Assembly: GCF_019578655.1 (NCBI RefSeq)
Contig: NC_063265.1
Location: forward strand, 17,470,285-17,534,284
Reading direction: 5' to 3'
DNA length: 64,000 nt
Origin: Ricinus communis
Taxonomy: Eukaryota > Streptophyta > Magnoliopsida > Malpighiales > Euphorbiaceae
A program made the position numbers and the translations under genes. Positions 42,971 through 57,210 of the stretch are shown in pieces. How positions within the stretch are numbered: position 1 is the first letter of the stretch; each line of letters starts with the position of its first letter. The notes under the pieces are model-generated. The model was not told the DNA's origin and made no database searches. It saw nothing but the letters and a program-made list of their open reading frames with translations.

Positions 42971-45900
42971 ATGAGGCATATAATCAAACTCCACTTACTG
43001 GGTTCAAACTCAAGCTATAAGCTTTACAGTTCTCAGCTCTCCATACATCAGAGTTTTTGCCTTTCTAGCTTCTCTAAATCGTCTAAACTTTCACATAAGC
43101 AATCCCAAAAAACCGAATTGCAAGGCCAATCAGAAATAAGTACTACTGTTACTATCAATTCACTCTTTAAGGAAATAACTGAGATTTTAGGAGCTGATAA
43201 TTTTATCCCAGATAAACACCCATCTGGTTTTCTAATATCAAAAGAAAATCACCAGAAGCATGATGAGTTAAATGCGGAATTAAAGACTGGCACACGAGGT
43301 ATTTATAAAAATGTCGAGCCGAACAATGTGTTGCGAGAGGAGGAGGTTTTTCTGGGTTTGGATGATACCCAGATAAGGGATTTGAATGAAATTGATGTTA
43401 GCCCTGTCGTTCGTGAGATTACTGGGATTGTTCGCGCAGAAAATGACCTGGTTGCGATGGAGGAGAGGTTAGAGAATCTGGGGTTTTATTTTGAACCTGA
43501 GATCGTTGAAAAAGTATTGAAAAGATGCTTTAAAGTGCCACATTTAGCTTTTAGGTTTTTCAGTTGGGTGAAGATGAGAGATGGGTTTTGTCATACAACC
43601 AAGACTTATTATACCATGCTGTATATAGCTGGGGAAGCTAAAGAATTTAAGGTAGTGGATGATTTGGTAGAGGAAATGGAAAAGAACTCTTGCGAAAAGG
43701 ATATCAAGACATGGAGTATCCTTATCTCACAATTTGGAAAGGCAAAGTTGATTGGCAAAGCCTTGTTGTTTTTTGAGAAGATGAAGACATCTGGGTGTGA
43801 ACCCGATGAAAAAATTTATAAAATGATGGTGCATTCTCTTTGTAATGCTGGGAAAGGTGAGGTTGCATTGGCATTTTACAAGGAGATGGTACAAAAGGAC
43901 ATGAGACTGGATTTAAGTTTGTACAAAATATTACTCATTAGCATGGCAAAGTCGGGAGATGTTGGCGCTGTTCACTTGGTTGCAAATGACATGAGTAGGC
44001 TTTCACAGATTCCGGAACATGATGTTAATGTTTGCATACTGAAGAGTTTTTGTGTGGCTGGGAAAATTAGAGAAGCTCTAGAATTGATTCGTGACCTCAA
44101 GAACAAAGATATACTAATTGACTATGAATATCTTGGGACTTTAGTGAAAGGTCTGTGCAGGGGTGATAGGATTACTGATGCTGTGGAAATTGTTGAAATT
44201 ATGAAGAAAAGAAATCTTATTGATGCAAAGATTTATGGGATTATCATAAATGGATACTTGAGAAAAAAAGACCTTTCAAAGGCAATTGAGCTATTTCAGA
44301 GAATGAAAGAATCTGGTATTCAACCAATTACTTCCACCTATACAGAGTTAATGCAATGCCTGTTCAATTTGAACCAGTATGACAAAGGCTTTGAGCTATT
44401 TAACGAGATGCTGGAAAGAGGAATTAGGGTTGATAGTGTGGCAACTATGGCAATTGTTGCCGCTCATGTTCGTCAAAACCATATATCAGAAGCATGGGAA
44501 GTGTTCAATACCATGAAGGATAAGGGAGCCAATCCTACTTGGAAATCTTATTCCATATTCATTAAGGAGCTTTGCAGAGTTTCAAGAACAGATGAGATTT
44601 TGAAAGTATTGTACAAAATGCAGGCCTCCAAGATATTCATTAATAATGATATATTCAACTTAGCGATAGCTTTTATGGAGAAGAAGGGAGAGGTGGACAA
44701 TGTTCAAAAAGTGAAGCAGATGCAAAGAATCTGTAGACTTCACTCTCTACAAGATGAGGGATCTGGGGAACAGGAGCTCCTGGTAGAACAGAACTGCAAC
44801 CAATCAGAGCAAGGAAAGTGGAATTGTCACTTAACGAAGCCTCATTCAATGAGTAATAACGAGACAAATTCAGAGCAAGGATTAACAAACTGTCAGTTGG
44901 CAAAGCCACATCCAAAGAGTTCTAATGAGCAGGATTTAAAAGAAATTTGTAAGATATTATCATCCTCGAAGGACTGGTGCATCATGCAAGAAGCTCTAGA
45001 GAAATGCACACTTCAGTTTACACCAGGACTTGTGTTGGAAATTTTGCACAATTGCAGTATGCATGGTAATGCTGCATTGAAGTTTTTTTCTTGGTTAGGA
45101 GTGCAAACTGGTTATTGCCACACTAAAGAAACATACAACATGGCTATGAAAATTTCAGGACGTGAGAAGGATTTCAAGCACATGAGAAGCCTTTTTTATG
45201 AGATGAGAAGAAAGGGCTGCTTGATAACACCAGACACATGGGCAATTATGATAATGCAATATGGTCGAACAGGTTTAACAGAGATTTCTCTAAAGACTTT
45301 CACTGAAATGAAAGATAATGGTTACATTCCAAATGACAGTACCTACAAGTATTTGCTCATCAGTCTTTGTGGGAAAAAAGGCAGGAAGGTTGACGAAGCC
45401 ATAAAGATATTCCATGAGATGATTCGCACAAGATATATCCCCGACAGAGAAGTGGTTGGAACTTATCTCAGTTGTTTATGTGAAGCTGGTAGACTATCAG
45501 AAGCTAGAAAGAGCACAGATTCGCTTTGCAGAATTGGTTACACAATCCCCCTGAGTTATTCCTTGTACATTAGAGCACTTTGTCGATCAGGAAGGTTGGA
45601 AGAAGCTTTGTCATTGCTGGATGAAGTAGGGACAGAGCGATCTACCTTGGATCAATACACATACGGAACTCTTGTTCATGGACTACTACGAAAGGGGCGA
45701 CAAGAAGAGGCATTGGCTAAAATAGAGTCCATGAAAGAGGCAGGCATTAATCCAACCGTCCATGTATACACATCCTTAATAGTTCATTTCTTCAAGGAAA
45801 AGCAGATTGAGAAAGCTATGCAAATTTTTGAGAAAATGCAACAAGATGGCTGCGAACCAACGGTCGTTACATACTCGGCGTTGATCCGGGGTTACATGAA

Positions 45901-46189
45901 CATGGAGAGAGCTGATGATGCTTGGAGTGTATTGAATCATCTGAAACTAAAAGGACCAAAACCCGATTTCAAGACTTATTCTATGTTCATTAGTTGTCTA
46001 TGTAAGGCTGGGAAATCTGAAGAAGCCTTGCAGCTTTTATCCAGAATGTTGGAGGATGGGATAGTTCCTAGTACTATCAACTTCAGAACTGTGTTTTTCG
46101 GGTTAAATTGTGAAGGTAAAAATGATTTAGCACGGACTGTTATGCAACAGAAGTTGGCTTTAAAAAGCAAACGCAAGTTCTTAACGTAA
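42971..46189 (+). CDS. Long PPR protein, likely orthologue of At5g06400
   Basis: An organelle-targeted pentatricopeptide repeat protein, expected to bind specific RNA through 35-residue helical hairpins. Single uninterrupted exon, 1,072 residues. The frame is open 30 codons further upstream but from a TTG (42881); the first ATG is at 42971. The product then begins with a Ser-, Lys- and Leu-rich presequence typical of mitochondrial import. Two PPR blocks (about 190-585 and 700-1045) are separated by a Glu/Gln-rich linker with few repeats. Typical repeat signatures include TYTELMQCLF, VYTSLIVHFF and TYSALIRGYM. There is no DYW or E domain, so it is P-class. Both blocks start with a similar FEPEIVEKVL/FTPGLVLEIL segment, which suggests internal duplication. 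The two-block layout and C-terminal SPSTINFRTVF-like end match At5g06400 as I remember it. Confidence 0.93.
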   Translation: MRHIIKLHLLGSNSSYKLYSSQLSIHQSFCLSSFSKSSKLSHKQSQKTELQGQSEISTTVTINSLFKEITEILGADNFIPDKHPSGFLISKENHQKHDELNAELKTGTRGIYKNVEPNNVLREEEVFLGLDDTQIRDLNEIDVSPVVREITGIVRAENDLVAMEERLENLGFYFEPEIVEKVLKRCFKVPHLAFRFFSWVKMRDGFCHTTKTYYTMLYIAGEAKEFKVVDDLVEEMEKNSCEKDIKTWSILISQFGKAKLIGKALLFFEKMKTSGCEPDEKIYKMMVHSLCNAGKGEVALAFYKEMVQKDMRLDLSLYKILLISMAKSGDVGAVHLVANDMSRLSQIPEHDVNVCILKSFCVAGKIREALELIRDLKNKDILIDYEYLGTLVKGLCRGDRITDAVEIVEIMKKRNLIDAKIYGIIINGYLRKKDLSKAIELFQRMKESGIQPITSTYTELMQCLFNLNQYDKGFELFNEMLERGIRVDSVATMAIVAAHVRQNHISEAWEVFNTMKDKGANPTWKSYSIFIKELCRVSRTDEILKVLYKMQASKIFINNDIFNLAIAFMEKKGEVDNVQKVKQMQRICRLHSLQDEGSGEQELLVEQNCNQSEQGKWNCHLTKPHSMSNNETNSEQGLTNCQLAKPHPKSSNEQDLKEICKILSSSKDWCIMQEALEKCTLQFTPGLVLEILHNCSMHGNAALKFFSWLGVQTGYCHTKETYNMAMKISGREKDFKHMRSLFYEMRRKGCLITPDTWAIMIMQYGRTGLTEISLKTFTEMKDNGYIPNDSTYKYLLISLCGKKGRKVDEAIKIFHEMIRTRYIPDREVVGTYLSCLCEAGRLSEARKSTDSLCRIGYTIPLSYSLYIRALCRSGRLEEALSLLDEVGTERSTLDQYTYGTLVHGLLRKGRQEEALAKIESMKEAGINPTVHVYTSLIVHFFKEKQIEKAMQIFEKMQQDGCEPTVVTYSALIRGYMNMERADDAWSVLNHLKLKGPKPDFKTYSMFISCLCKAGKSEEALQLLSRMLEDGIVPSTINFRTVFFGLNCEGKNDLARTVMQQKLALKSKRKFLT

Positions 46190-47745
46190 TTTCCTTTGCT
46201 CTGTTTTCTTCTGTAAATGCATTTTCTAGCTGTTGCAATTTAGTTACTTGTTGCTTCATTTTTTTCTAGAAAAAAAAAATAATAATATTCAGTTTCGATG
46301 GAATTCAGATAATAATTCAAATCTAGCTGACTAAATTTCACTCTTAAGCTGAGAATTTGAATATCATATCTTCCACGTTTTAGAGTTAATTAATTAAATT
46401 ATCACAATGTTGAACATATTTTACTACTTCAAAAGGTTATTTTTTAAAAAATAAAAATTAATTTAATTGTAAGTTCTTTACTTTGAAAATTTAATACATT
46501 ACGTATTAAAGTTTCTATTTTATATTTTCTTTATACTAACAATTAATTTATTCACTCTAATCTACAGAAATTATTATGCAAAACAATACAAGAAAGCATC
46601 GATTTTTGGACGTGAGTTACATATCTGAAGGGGTAAATGACACTGACATTAAGCAAATTGAGGAAACTTGAACAAAATCTGTGTTTCATTTCATCTAACT
46701 AAAACATTTTGGAGAGATATTCTTCAAAAATTGTCAATGTTTCAAGAATTTGCTTAATCATAAAGTTGATTTAATGCATTCTTTTTTTCTGAGAAAATCT
46801 AAGAATTTTCTTTAGAAAACTATAATCATTTTTTTTAAATTTATTGAATGTGTCTTAATACGCTGTAACGTGAGATTATTTTTATGAGCAAGAAGGAGAT
46901 TAAATTTGATTAGTGATTAAAATTAATATCAAAAGACATCACTAATACTAAAAAGTTAAAAAGTAAGTGCTAAATATGACATCAAAGGGAAAGGTAAGGG
47001 ATATATTTGGTAATTAAACCTATATCCTATATAGTCCTACGTGTCAATGTGGGAAACCTACTGTTAAAACTGCCACCGAGCGCATCAAAGTATATATATA
47101 TATATTATATATATAAAAGACTAATTACAGATTAAAGTTTGAATTTTATACTATTTAATAATTTTATTCAATTATTTTTAAATTTTTAAATAAATATTTT
47201 TTTAATTTATTTTTAAAAATATATTTAAATGATAATTTTTAGATTTTTTATTAAAAAAATAATATAAAAATTTAATTATATTTATTAAAAATAATAATTA
47301 TATATTAATAAAAATATAATTATTAAAATTTTTATGTATATATATATTTTATATTTAAATATCATATATTTTTTTTATTAATTTATTAGTTTTTATATTT
47401 ATAAATAAAATTGACTTTCTAGGTTATTATTTTTATTGTAATATTTTAAAAATTGTTAATAAAAAAATATTTTTAAAAATAAATTAAAAATATTTATATT
47501 TATTTTAAAATATTAAAATAATTAAATAAAATTATTAAAAAGTGTAAAGTTTATAATTTAATTAATAGTTAGAATTATATATAAAACGGAAATAGAATTA
47601 ATCTTTTCTTTTTTTATTAATAATGAAAAAAATATAAAAGCTAAAGGAAGCGTAGTGCCCAAGTAGGAGACAGAGAGTATTAATAGATTTTGGTAGAAGT
47701 AAGTAGCAACAGAAGTCGAAATCGAAATCAAAATCAAAATCAAGA
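46190..47745. other. Intergenic region, extremely AT-rich in the middle
   Basis: The PPR 3' UTR is followed by spacer. From about 47085 to 47600 there is almost no G or C, with (TA)n at 47090-47116. A more balanced patch (about 46980-47080) contains CTACGTGTCAA, which includes an ACGTGT core. The short leader of the next gene starts near 47640, with an ATCGAAATC/ATCAAAATC hexamer-like repeat just before the start codon. Confidence 0.55.
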
Positions 47746-49497
47746 ATGGGATGGGTGTGGAGAGACGATGATGAGAAGGAAGAGTTCAGTTCGTCTTCAA
47801 TCGGAGGTGATATTAGCGAATACAAGAACAAAAACAATAACCCTAATTATTCTTCTCCCTCTGATAAAGTATGCTCTACAAGGAAAGTAGTGAAGTCGCA
47901 GTGCAAAACGGAAGAGGTGGAGCCTGGAAAGTTTGTTAGGAAGTGCGAGAAAAGCGAAGAGATTCTTAGAGAATGCCTTGGAGAGTATGTTCTCTTTTTT
48001 CTTCCCATTTTTCCTTTTTGGGTAATTTTGTCTGTTTGGTTGCTGAAAGTTAGGCTGAATGTGAATATTATCCATTCGCAATAATAATTCAAAGCGTCAT
48101 GCTTTAAAAGTAATCAATTTGACATTCTTATTTTTCTATGGTGTTAGGTTAACTTCAACAATTTATGGTTCAATATTATTATTGTAGTAGTTCCTATCTG
48201 ACAAGAAGAACATAATGAAAAATAAAGGTATTGGAAGATTGTTCAAGTTAACTAGGTCTAGCCTTTTGTCTTTTTCATTAGTTCTGCAATGCATTGATGA
48301 TGAAAATGCTTTTTATAACTCATTTACAAAAAAAAAAAAAAAAAAAAAAATTCTCTAATGGTTGTTGTATATAAGCCTACAGACAAAGTGTTGTTCAGCA
48401 TTTGGAGCTGTTGAGATGGAATGGTTGTAACTAGGAGGGAGTAAATTTCAGGATGCATTTGTGAGCTTTTGCATCTACGGCTTCAAATTGAATTAGGCAT
48501 TTGAGAAAAATGCGAACTTTGAGATTAACACTGCCAATGCAATCTTGGTTTTAATTGTCAGGTTGTAAATGGAGAAATTGATATTAGGTTCTAATTTGCT
48601 AGAACTTCGCATGGTTTAATTAAGTTTATGCTTACTCTGTTAAAATTTGAGGAAGGATTTGTGTATTTTAATGTTTTTGAAGGTAAATCACTGGTACGTT
48701 GAAGTGGCAAGTGGGAAACCTATATATTTTGGATTTGGTATCTAATGTTTGCTTATACTTCAAAGGGGCATTTCTGGGAACATGAATTTGTGTATTTTGG
48801 TTTAGCATCTTCAGTCAGCTTATTTGTTTTCATTGTGAATTTGTTCTTATAGTTTCCCACAACAAATTATTTATTTCCTTTCTGGTCATATTATGAAGCG
48901 GAAAGCTAAATTGGGAACTGCTGTTTCTGATCATAATAATTTGCCTCCATTGTTGCTGAAATGGTTGGCACTTTGTTAAGATTTCTGTTACCAGAACATT
49001 TAGTGGGTGATTGCCTTGTTCCAGCGTCCTATTCAATTCATGCCTTTTTAATATTATATTTCTTGGCCTGTTTTCAAGGAGTTCGCTTCCTATCCTTTAA
49101 AAGTTTATTTTATTTTTCATTTGCTTCAATTAGACCTGTTGAAGTCCTGAAGTCCAACAAGGAGTATACTGAAGATGATGTCACAGACCTGGTGGCTAAA
49201 GGGTCTTCCACATTAGGCAAGTTTGATAACTCTCCATTTGACTTCCCTGGGCTTCGAAGTGATATCGAAGGCCTCGAACGCCATTTCCTTGGGGGCATCG
49301 GCCGCCTCTTTGAAGCAGCTGAACAGATGAGGAGTAGCATTTTTTATACTTTTGGGGAGTTATACAAGGAGAATTCATCTCCTTCACCATCGCGAGGAAT
49401 TCCAATCGAAGACTATTCTCGTAGAGAAGCGTCACCTAAGGCTAGGGAGACTGAATCGGGAAATGTTGATCTTTCTGGTTTGGCCAAGGACGTCTGA
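47746..49497 (+). CDS. Fra a 1-/Mal d 1-associated-type protein
   Basis: A small plant-specific family named from proteins that interact with PR-10 allergens; biochemical function unknown. Two exons, 47746-47984 and 49134-49497, give 200 residues. The N-terminus starts MGWVWRDDDE, a family signature. It is followed by the conserved segment with VCSTRKVVKSQC, EEVEPGKFVRKCEK and a third Cys region. The second exon gives the PVEVLKSNKEYTEDDVT block and a predicted helical RSDIEGLERHFLGGI stretch, with a Ser/Pro-rich end. The intron of 1.15 kb contains a long poly-A run at about 48328-48350. The splice joins GGA-GA/A-CCT, giving GEPVEV where I would expect G-R/K-PVEV; this is within family variation but a place to check the exon boundary. 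Confidence 0.88.
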
Positions 49498-51418
49498 AGC
49501 AAGTTGTTGGGAAACTGCCTAAGTTGACATTTGCTCTGCTGTCCGTTTAAGTGAATAGTGAAATATACAGTGGTGAGCAATTTTATACGTTAGATTATTC
49601 CTATGGTAATTTGAATGCTGGACCATGAACTTGATTGTAAGTCTTTTGCTGCTAGATTGTGCGTTTATTATGCTCCAAGATTTGAATGCAAGATTATGTT
49701 GTTGTTCCATGCTAAGTATCTATTACATCTACTCCTTGATGAAATAAAATATAAGTGGCGTGCCATGAAAATTAATAAAAATACTTAGTCCCATCTTATA
49801 CATGCATGCCTCTAGTTTCCACGCTATTCATATTGCTGAGCCGCTACACTACCATCCATTCTTGACCAATCAGATTTGCAGTGGAAATACAAAAGCCGAT
49901 TAGGTGGCCTGGACCAACATCGAAAGAAAGTGCAACTTATGGAAGTTTCCACCATGAGTTGATATGGACCGTCAATCATATAATTAAATCTCATATATAA
50001 AATAGAACTTTAATGGAATTCAACACCCTTTCAGAAAAAAGAAAAAAAGGGGTTCAACATATTTTATATGGACTTTGTTCATACAGAAAAAGTATTATTT
50101 TGTAATTTAGAAACAAAATAATTAACTATATTTGTGAAAAAAATGCTTATTTGACCGCATTAAATGTAAAATTGAAGCGAGATGGACTTGCCTGATTTGC
50201 TATTTAATTGTGTTTACTAGAGATAAGGATTTCCAAAAGGGCATATTGTGATGGCAGATTTAAATATTTTGATATTCCTTATAAATCAAACTTTTGGGTT
50301 CAGTTTTCACTAAATATATCCAAATATAAATCCCCTCCTTAATCAAATTGCTAATTTTGACGATTATTTTCTATATTAATTGGATTCTACTAATGAAGTA
50401 CCTAAGAAAACAAAAAAAATAAAAAAGAAATAAGGCAGTTATTTATATAATTTGTTAAAACTAACATAAGTACTAATCCATTACATTTATACAGAACTTT
50501 TTAACACGTACGCATAAACAAAAATTTTGTTTAAACCAAAAATGCAATGAACATAATAATATTACCGGCCGCCGGCTGCCGGAGATTCAAAAACAACCAA
50601 GTCTGCGCCATCCATATCAAAATGGACCCACCAATCCAAAAATCAAACATATTTTCTTATATACAGACTTATAAGAATGTAAATGCATATAAAGTAAAGG
50701 TATTATAAAACGCGTTTTGAAACTTTCCAACAGAAAAACCGGTCTTTCCCTTTCTGACTTCTCTTTCATTTTCCCTCGTTTTCTATTTTCCTTCCCTTTC
50801 ATTATCAAGAAAATGTCAGACACCTCCCTTTAATACTACCTTCCCAAACAAATTACAGAAGCCATTCAGGAAAAAATTAAAAAAAATTAAAACTACCATC
50901 GCCAATTTCTTTTTTTCTTTTATATTAGAGAAGATCCATTAAAACCCAATCTTTATCAACAAAAGAGGAAGACTATGTCTCCTTTTTGATTAATTCTCTT
51001 TTCCTTATCTTGTTTTGGTGTACGACCTAATTGTTTTATTCTTTTTATGCATTAGGTATACATTGGATTGGACGTAGAATTTTCATGTTTGGATATTGTT
51101 TATATTCAAGCAGTTTCCTTCAGGTTTCTTTAAGTGATTCTTGGGTTGGTGCTGTATTAGTGTTTGATTATATAAAAAATTTCTTATTTGTGGGGAAACA
51201 TATACTCAAAAGGGTTCATCGTTTTCGTGCTTTTTTGATTAAAAGTTCTTTTTTTAATAAGTATTGATCAGTTTTTGGTTACTTAGGCTTGATTTTGATG
51301 TGTTCACTTCAAGATCAAACACCCTTTTGGGAGAAAAGGAATGAGGGTTTATTATCATATCTTTGACAGAGAAAATAACAAGAAGAAGAAGAGAAGAAGA
51401 GAGTAGTAAAATTGTCAA
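49498..51418. other. Promoter and leader region of the CDPK gene
   Basis: The 3' UTR of the upstream gene runs to about 49750. A GC-rich patch (50565-50583, ACCGGCCGCCGGCTGCCGG) interrupts otherwise AT-rich spacer. The CDPK leader probably begins near 50900. An acceptor-like CTTTGACAG ends at 51369, so a leader intron is possible. Confidence 0.45.
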
Positions 51419-54427
<3,009 letters not shown>

Positions 54428-56880
54428 CAGTGACAGAAATTAGCAAAGGCTTTTTTGTTTTCACTTTATAATTTCTTCATAGATTTCTATCCATTTCTTC
54501 AGGGATTATCAGGTGCAAGCAGTAAATACTAGATGTGCATGTTTTTTTCTCCAGAAGATTTAGAGTATACTATCAGAATGGAAACATAGATTATATTCAC
54601 ATGCCATATGTGAGTCTAAATTTCTTCTTCCCATCTTTTGTATATACCTCTGAAATTGCATGGAAAGATTGTTTTGTTTCTGGCAGGAAAAATAAAAAAT
54701 CTCATATTGGAAAAAGGTCACTTTTATACTTTGCATAAATATATTAACTGAGAAAAGTTTGTTAATTTTATAAATTTGAGCATAAATATCTAAATAAAAA
54801 TTATAAACTGCTAAAAACAATAAGGTATAAAAGCTTATAACTTAGGATAAATGATGAATTAATAGGAGCTAAAATTCAATTCTTGAAGGATTATGCTGGC
54901 TCATGATTAATGCATTCGGTAGCTGATAACTGATTATTTGGTAAAATTTTATTAGGGGTTGTTAATATGTTAAATGACTATTAAGATATAATTTATTTTA
55001 TTATATACTATTCAATAATATAAATTAATAAAAATAACTTATATAATTTAAAATGTTAGTTAATTTAATTTAATTTAATTTAATTGTATTTATTATTTAA
55101 AATATTTATAAAGATTATATCAAAAGTAGAAATTTCAATTTCACAAATAAAAAATATTTAATTTTAAATGTTATAATTATAAATATTATAATTATTTTTT
55201 AACTGTTAGGTATAATTCAAAATAATGATTATTTATTATGAATTGTAAAAAATTAATTATATAAGTTTATCTTAAAGTAAATTACTATTAATAAATTTTA
55301 ACAAAGATAATGTCATTCAAATAAATAAATAAAAATTAAATTAATTATTACCTGATAAGAAAAAATGTTAAAATAAAACTAATACAATTAAAAACTGATT
55401 GGAACGAAATTAACTACCAGCTGCTCAATGAAAAAAAAAATCAGCTATTGGCTGTGTAAAATTTTGGAATCAAATATATTCCATGATTAATTAATGAATG
55501 TGGAATATAAAATGACTTTTAATTTACTTATTAAATTATTAGAATTATTAAATGTTCAAAATTGCTAAGGGTGCTTTGGCCAATTCAAATGTTCACCCTA
55601 AGTGTATATATATATTAAAATGATGGGTCTCTTGTAACATTTCACATGAACGAATGAAATTCATATATTGACAAAGATATATGGGAATGGGATCCTAAGT
55701 ACCAATTTGGGAATTATTTTTAAAGATCACAACTCTTTCTTATTTTTTCCCTTTTATATTATATATATATATATGCATAGAAGAGAATATTTACGTGTGA
55801 ACTTCATTTTCATTATACACTTTTGAGACTAGACCCTACTAACTTGTACATATACATTAATTTTGTGGTGGATTGAACCACAGTTTAAGCAAAAGAAATC
55901 CTTGATGTTCAACATATGAAGCTGGTGTAATGTGATAAATATTAGAGACAAATTTATTAAGGAATGGTAGGGCAACTGTAATGGCATTATTTAGCAACTA
56001 CAAATAGACTTAACTTGCACAAAATGATGCATTTGCTAGGCCACCATTGTTGAGTGGCTGTTTTTCTGCCACTAAGACAAGAGATAAGCTTGTTTTAATG
56101 CATTCATAAATGGGGGCATACACAGATAATGTTTATGAACCAGATTAAGATAGCTCAACTTATGTTTGTTTCCTTTTCTCTTCTCATTTCTCATGGATAA
56201 TTCAATGAATTTCACGACTAAGATTTGCTTTTAAAATTATTATTAGCATAAATTGGAAATACTGTATTATGAAGTAGAAATAATTATCCTTGACATGGTA
56301 ATTGAAAAGTTTGTGTTCTAAAACTTATATTTCATTGATTTTTCAACTGGTCTTTTATATAATACATGTAAACAGAAATACGAAAAACAGATTAACAACA
56401 AAAATATTAATCACATAAAAAATAGTTAATTCTATTAATATTAATAAATGATGGATAAAAAATATTACTAAGAAAAGTATTTAACCATAAATTATCTAAT
56501 TTTTTTATTTATTTATTGAGATATAAATCTTCATAATATATTTAAATATATTATGTCATTTTTTTTATAAAGACAATAGATTAAAGTATTCACTTCTTAC
56601 ATTTATTATAATAAAAATTACCCCTTCACTGTAATTGAAAATTAGAAATTCCTATAAAACTGAAGTCAGCTAGAAAATAATAAGAACCAAGCCAAACTGA
56701 TGGGTCTGATTTAAGTTTGGATTGGGTTTTCCAATTTCAGGTTTTGCTCAGTCCTTAAATAAAATGAATGAATGTCAAAAATCAAAGAAATAAAACCTGA
56801 AAGAGGAAAGAAAGCTGAAGCCAAAAAAGCCAGCCTTGCTCAAACAGTGCAATGCACCACCCGCATAATCCTGAACACAT
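54428..56880. other. AT-rich intergenic DNA
   Basis: No supported gene. It contains a pentamer-type tract TTTAA repeated at about 55064-55087 and a TA-rich microsatellite at about 55758-55776. The segment 54900-55470 has weakly inverted ends (TAGCTGATAACTGATT versus AATAGCTGATTTTTT on the other strand) and may be a worn MITE. Confidence 0.55.
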
Positions 56881-57210
56881 TGCTAAACCACAAAATCCCA
56901 TCAAACACGGGACCCATATCCTTTTGAAAATGATTGGGACCTTAATCCAACGGCTCTGATTCCTTCCACCATCATGGTGCGGCTATATCTGCAGCGCACG
57001 TTATGACAGCTCAGTACCGGTTGGTGGTACGTGGTGGGTGCTGGGACCCACTCTTGTCCTGGTCTAACGTGAGGCCAATCATGTTGCTCAGTTTGTCCAC
57101 GCCAGCAATTAGAAAGAAACACACCCACCTGTGACCTGTTAGAGATTGGGACCCACTCATATTTTGATAAGTTTCTCGCCCACGTTGTCAAACAGTGCCT
57201 TCTGTTGTCT
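56881..57210. promoter_or_regulatory. GC-rich block with repeated GGGACCCA motifs
   Basis: About 330 bases of balanced composition inside AT-rich spacer. TGGGACCCAC occurs at 57042-57051 and 57147-57156 and GGGACCCAT at 56909-56917. GGNCCCAC is the binding core known for plant TCP transcription factors. It also holds TACGTGG (ACGTG core) near 57029-57035. It lies 1.7-2 kb upstream of the WVD2-like leader. A long minus-strand frame across it has no recognisable protein features, so I read it as regulatory or repeat-derived, not coding. Confidence 0.35.

Noticed and set aside
21776..46189. A functional cluster of mitochondrial genes (L22, HSCB, PPR, with folate synthesis nearby)
   Set aside because: The genes have separate promoters, mixed orientation and kilobase spacers holding unrelated genes. 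Plant nuclear genomes commonly place such genes together by chance.
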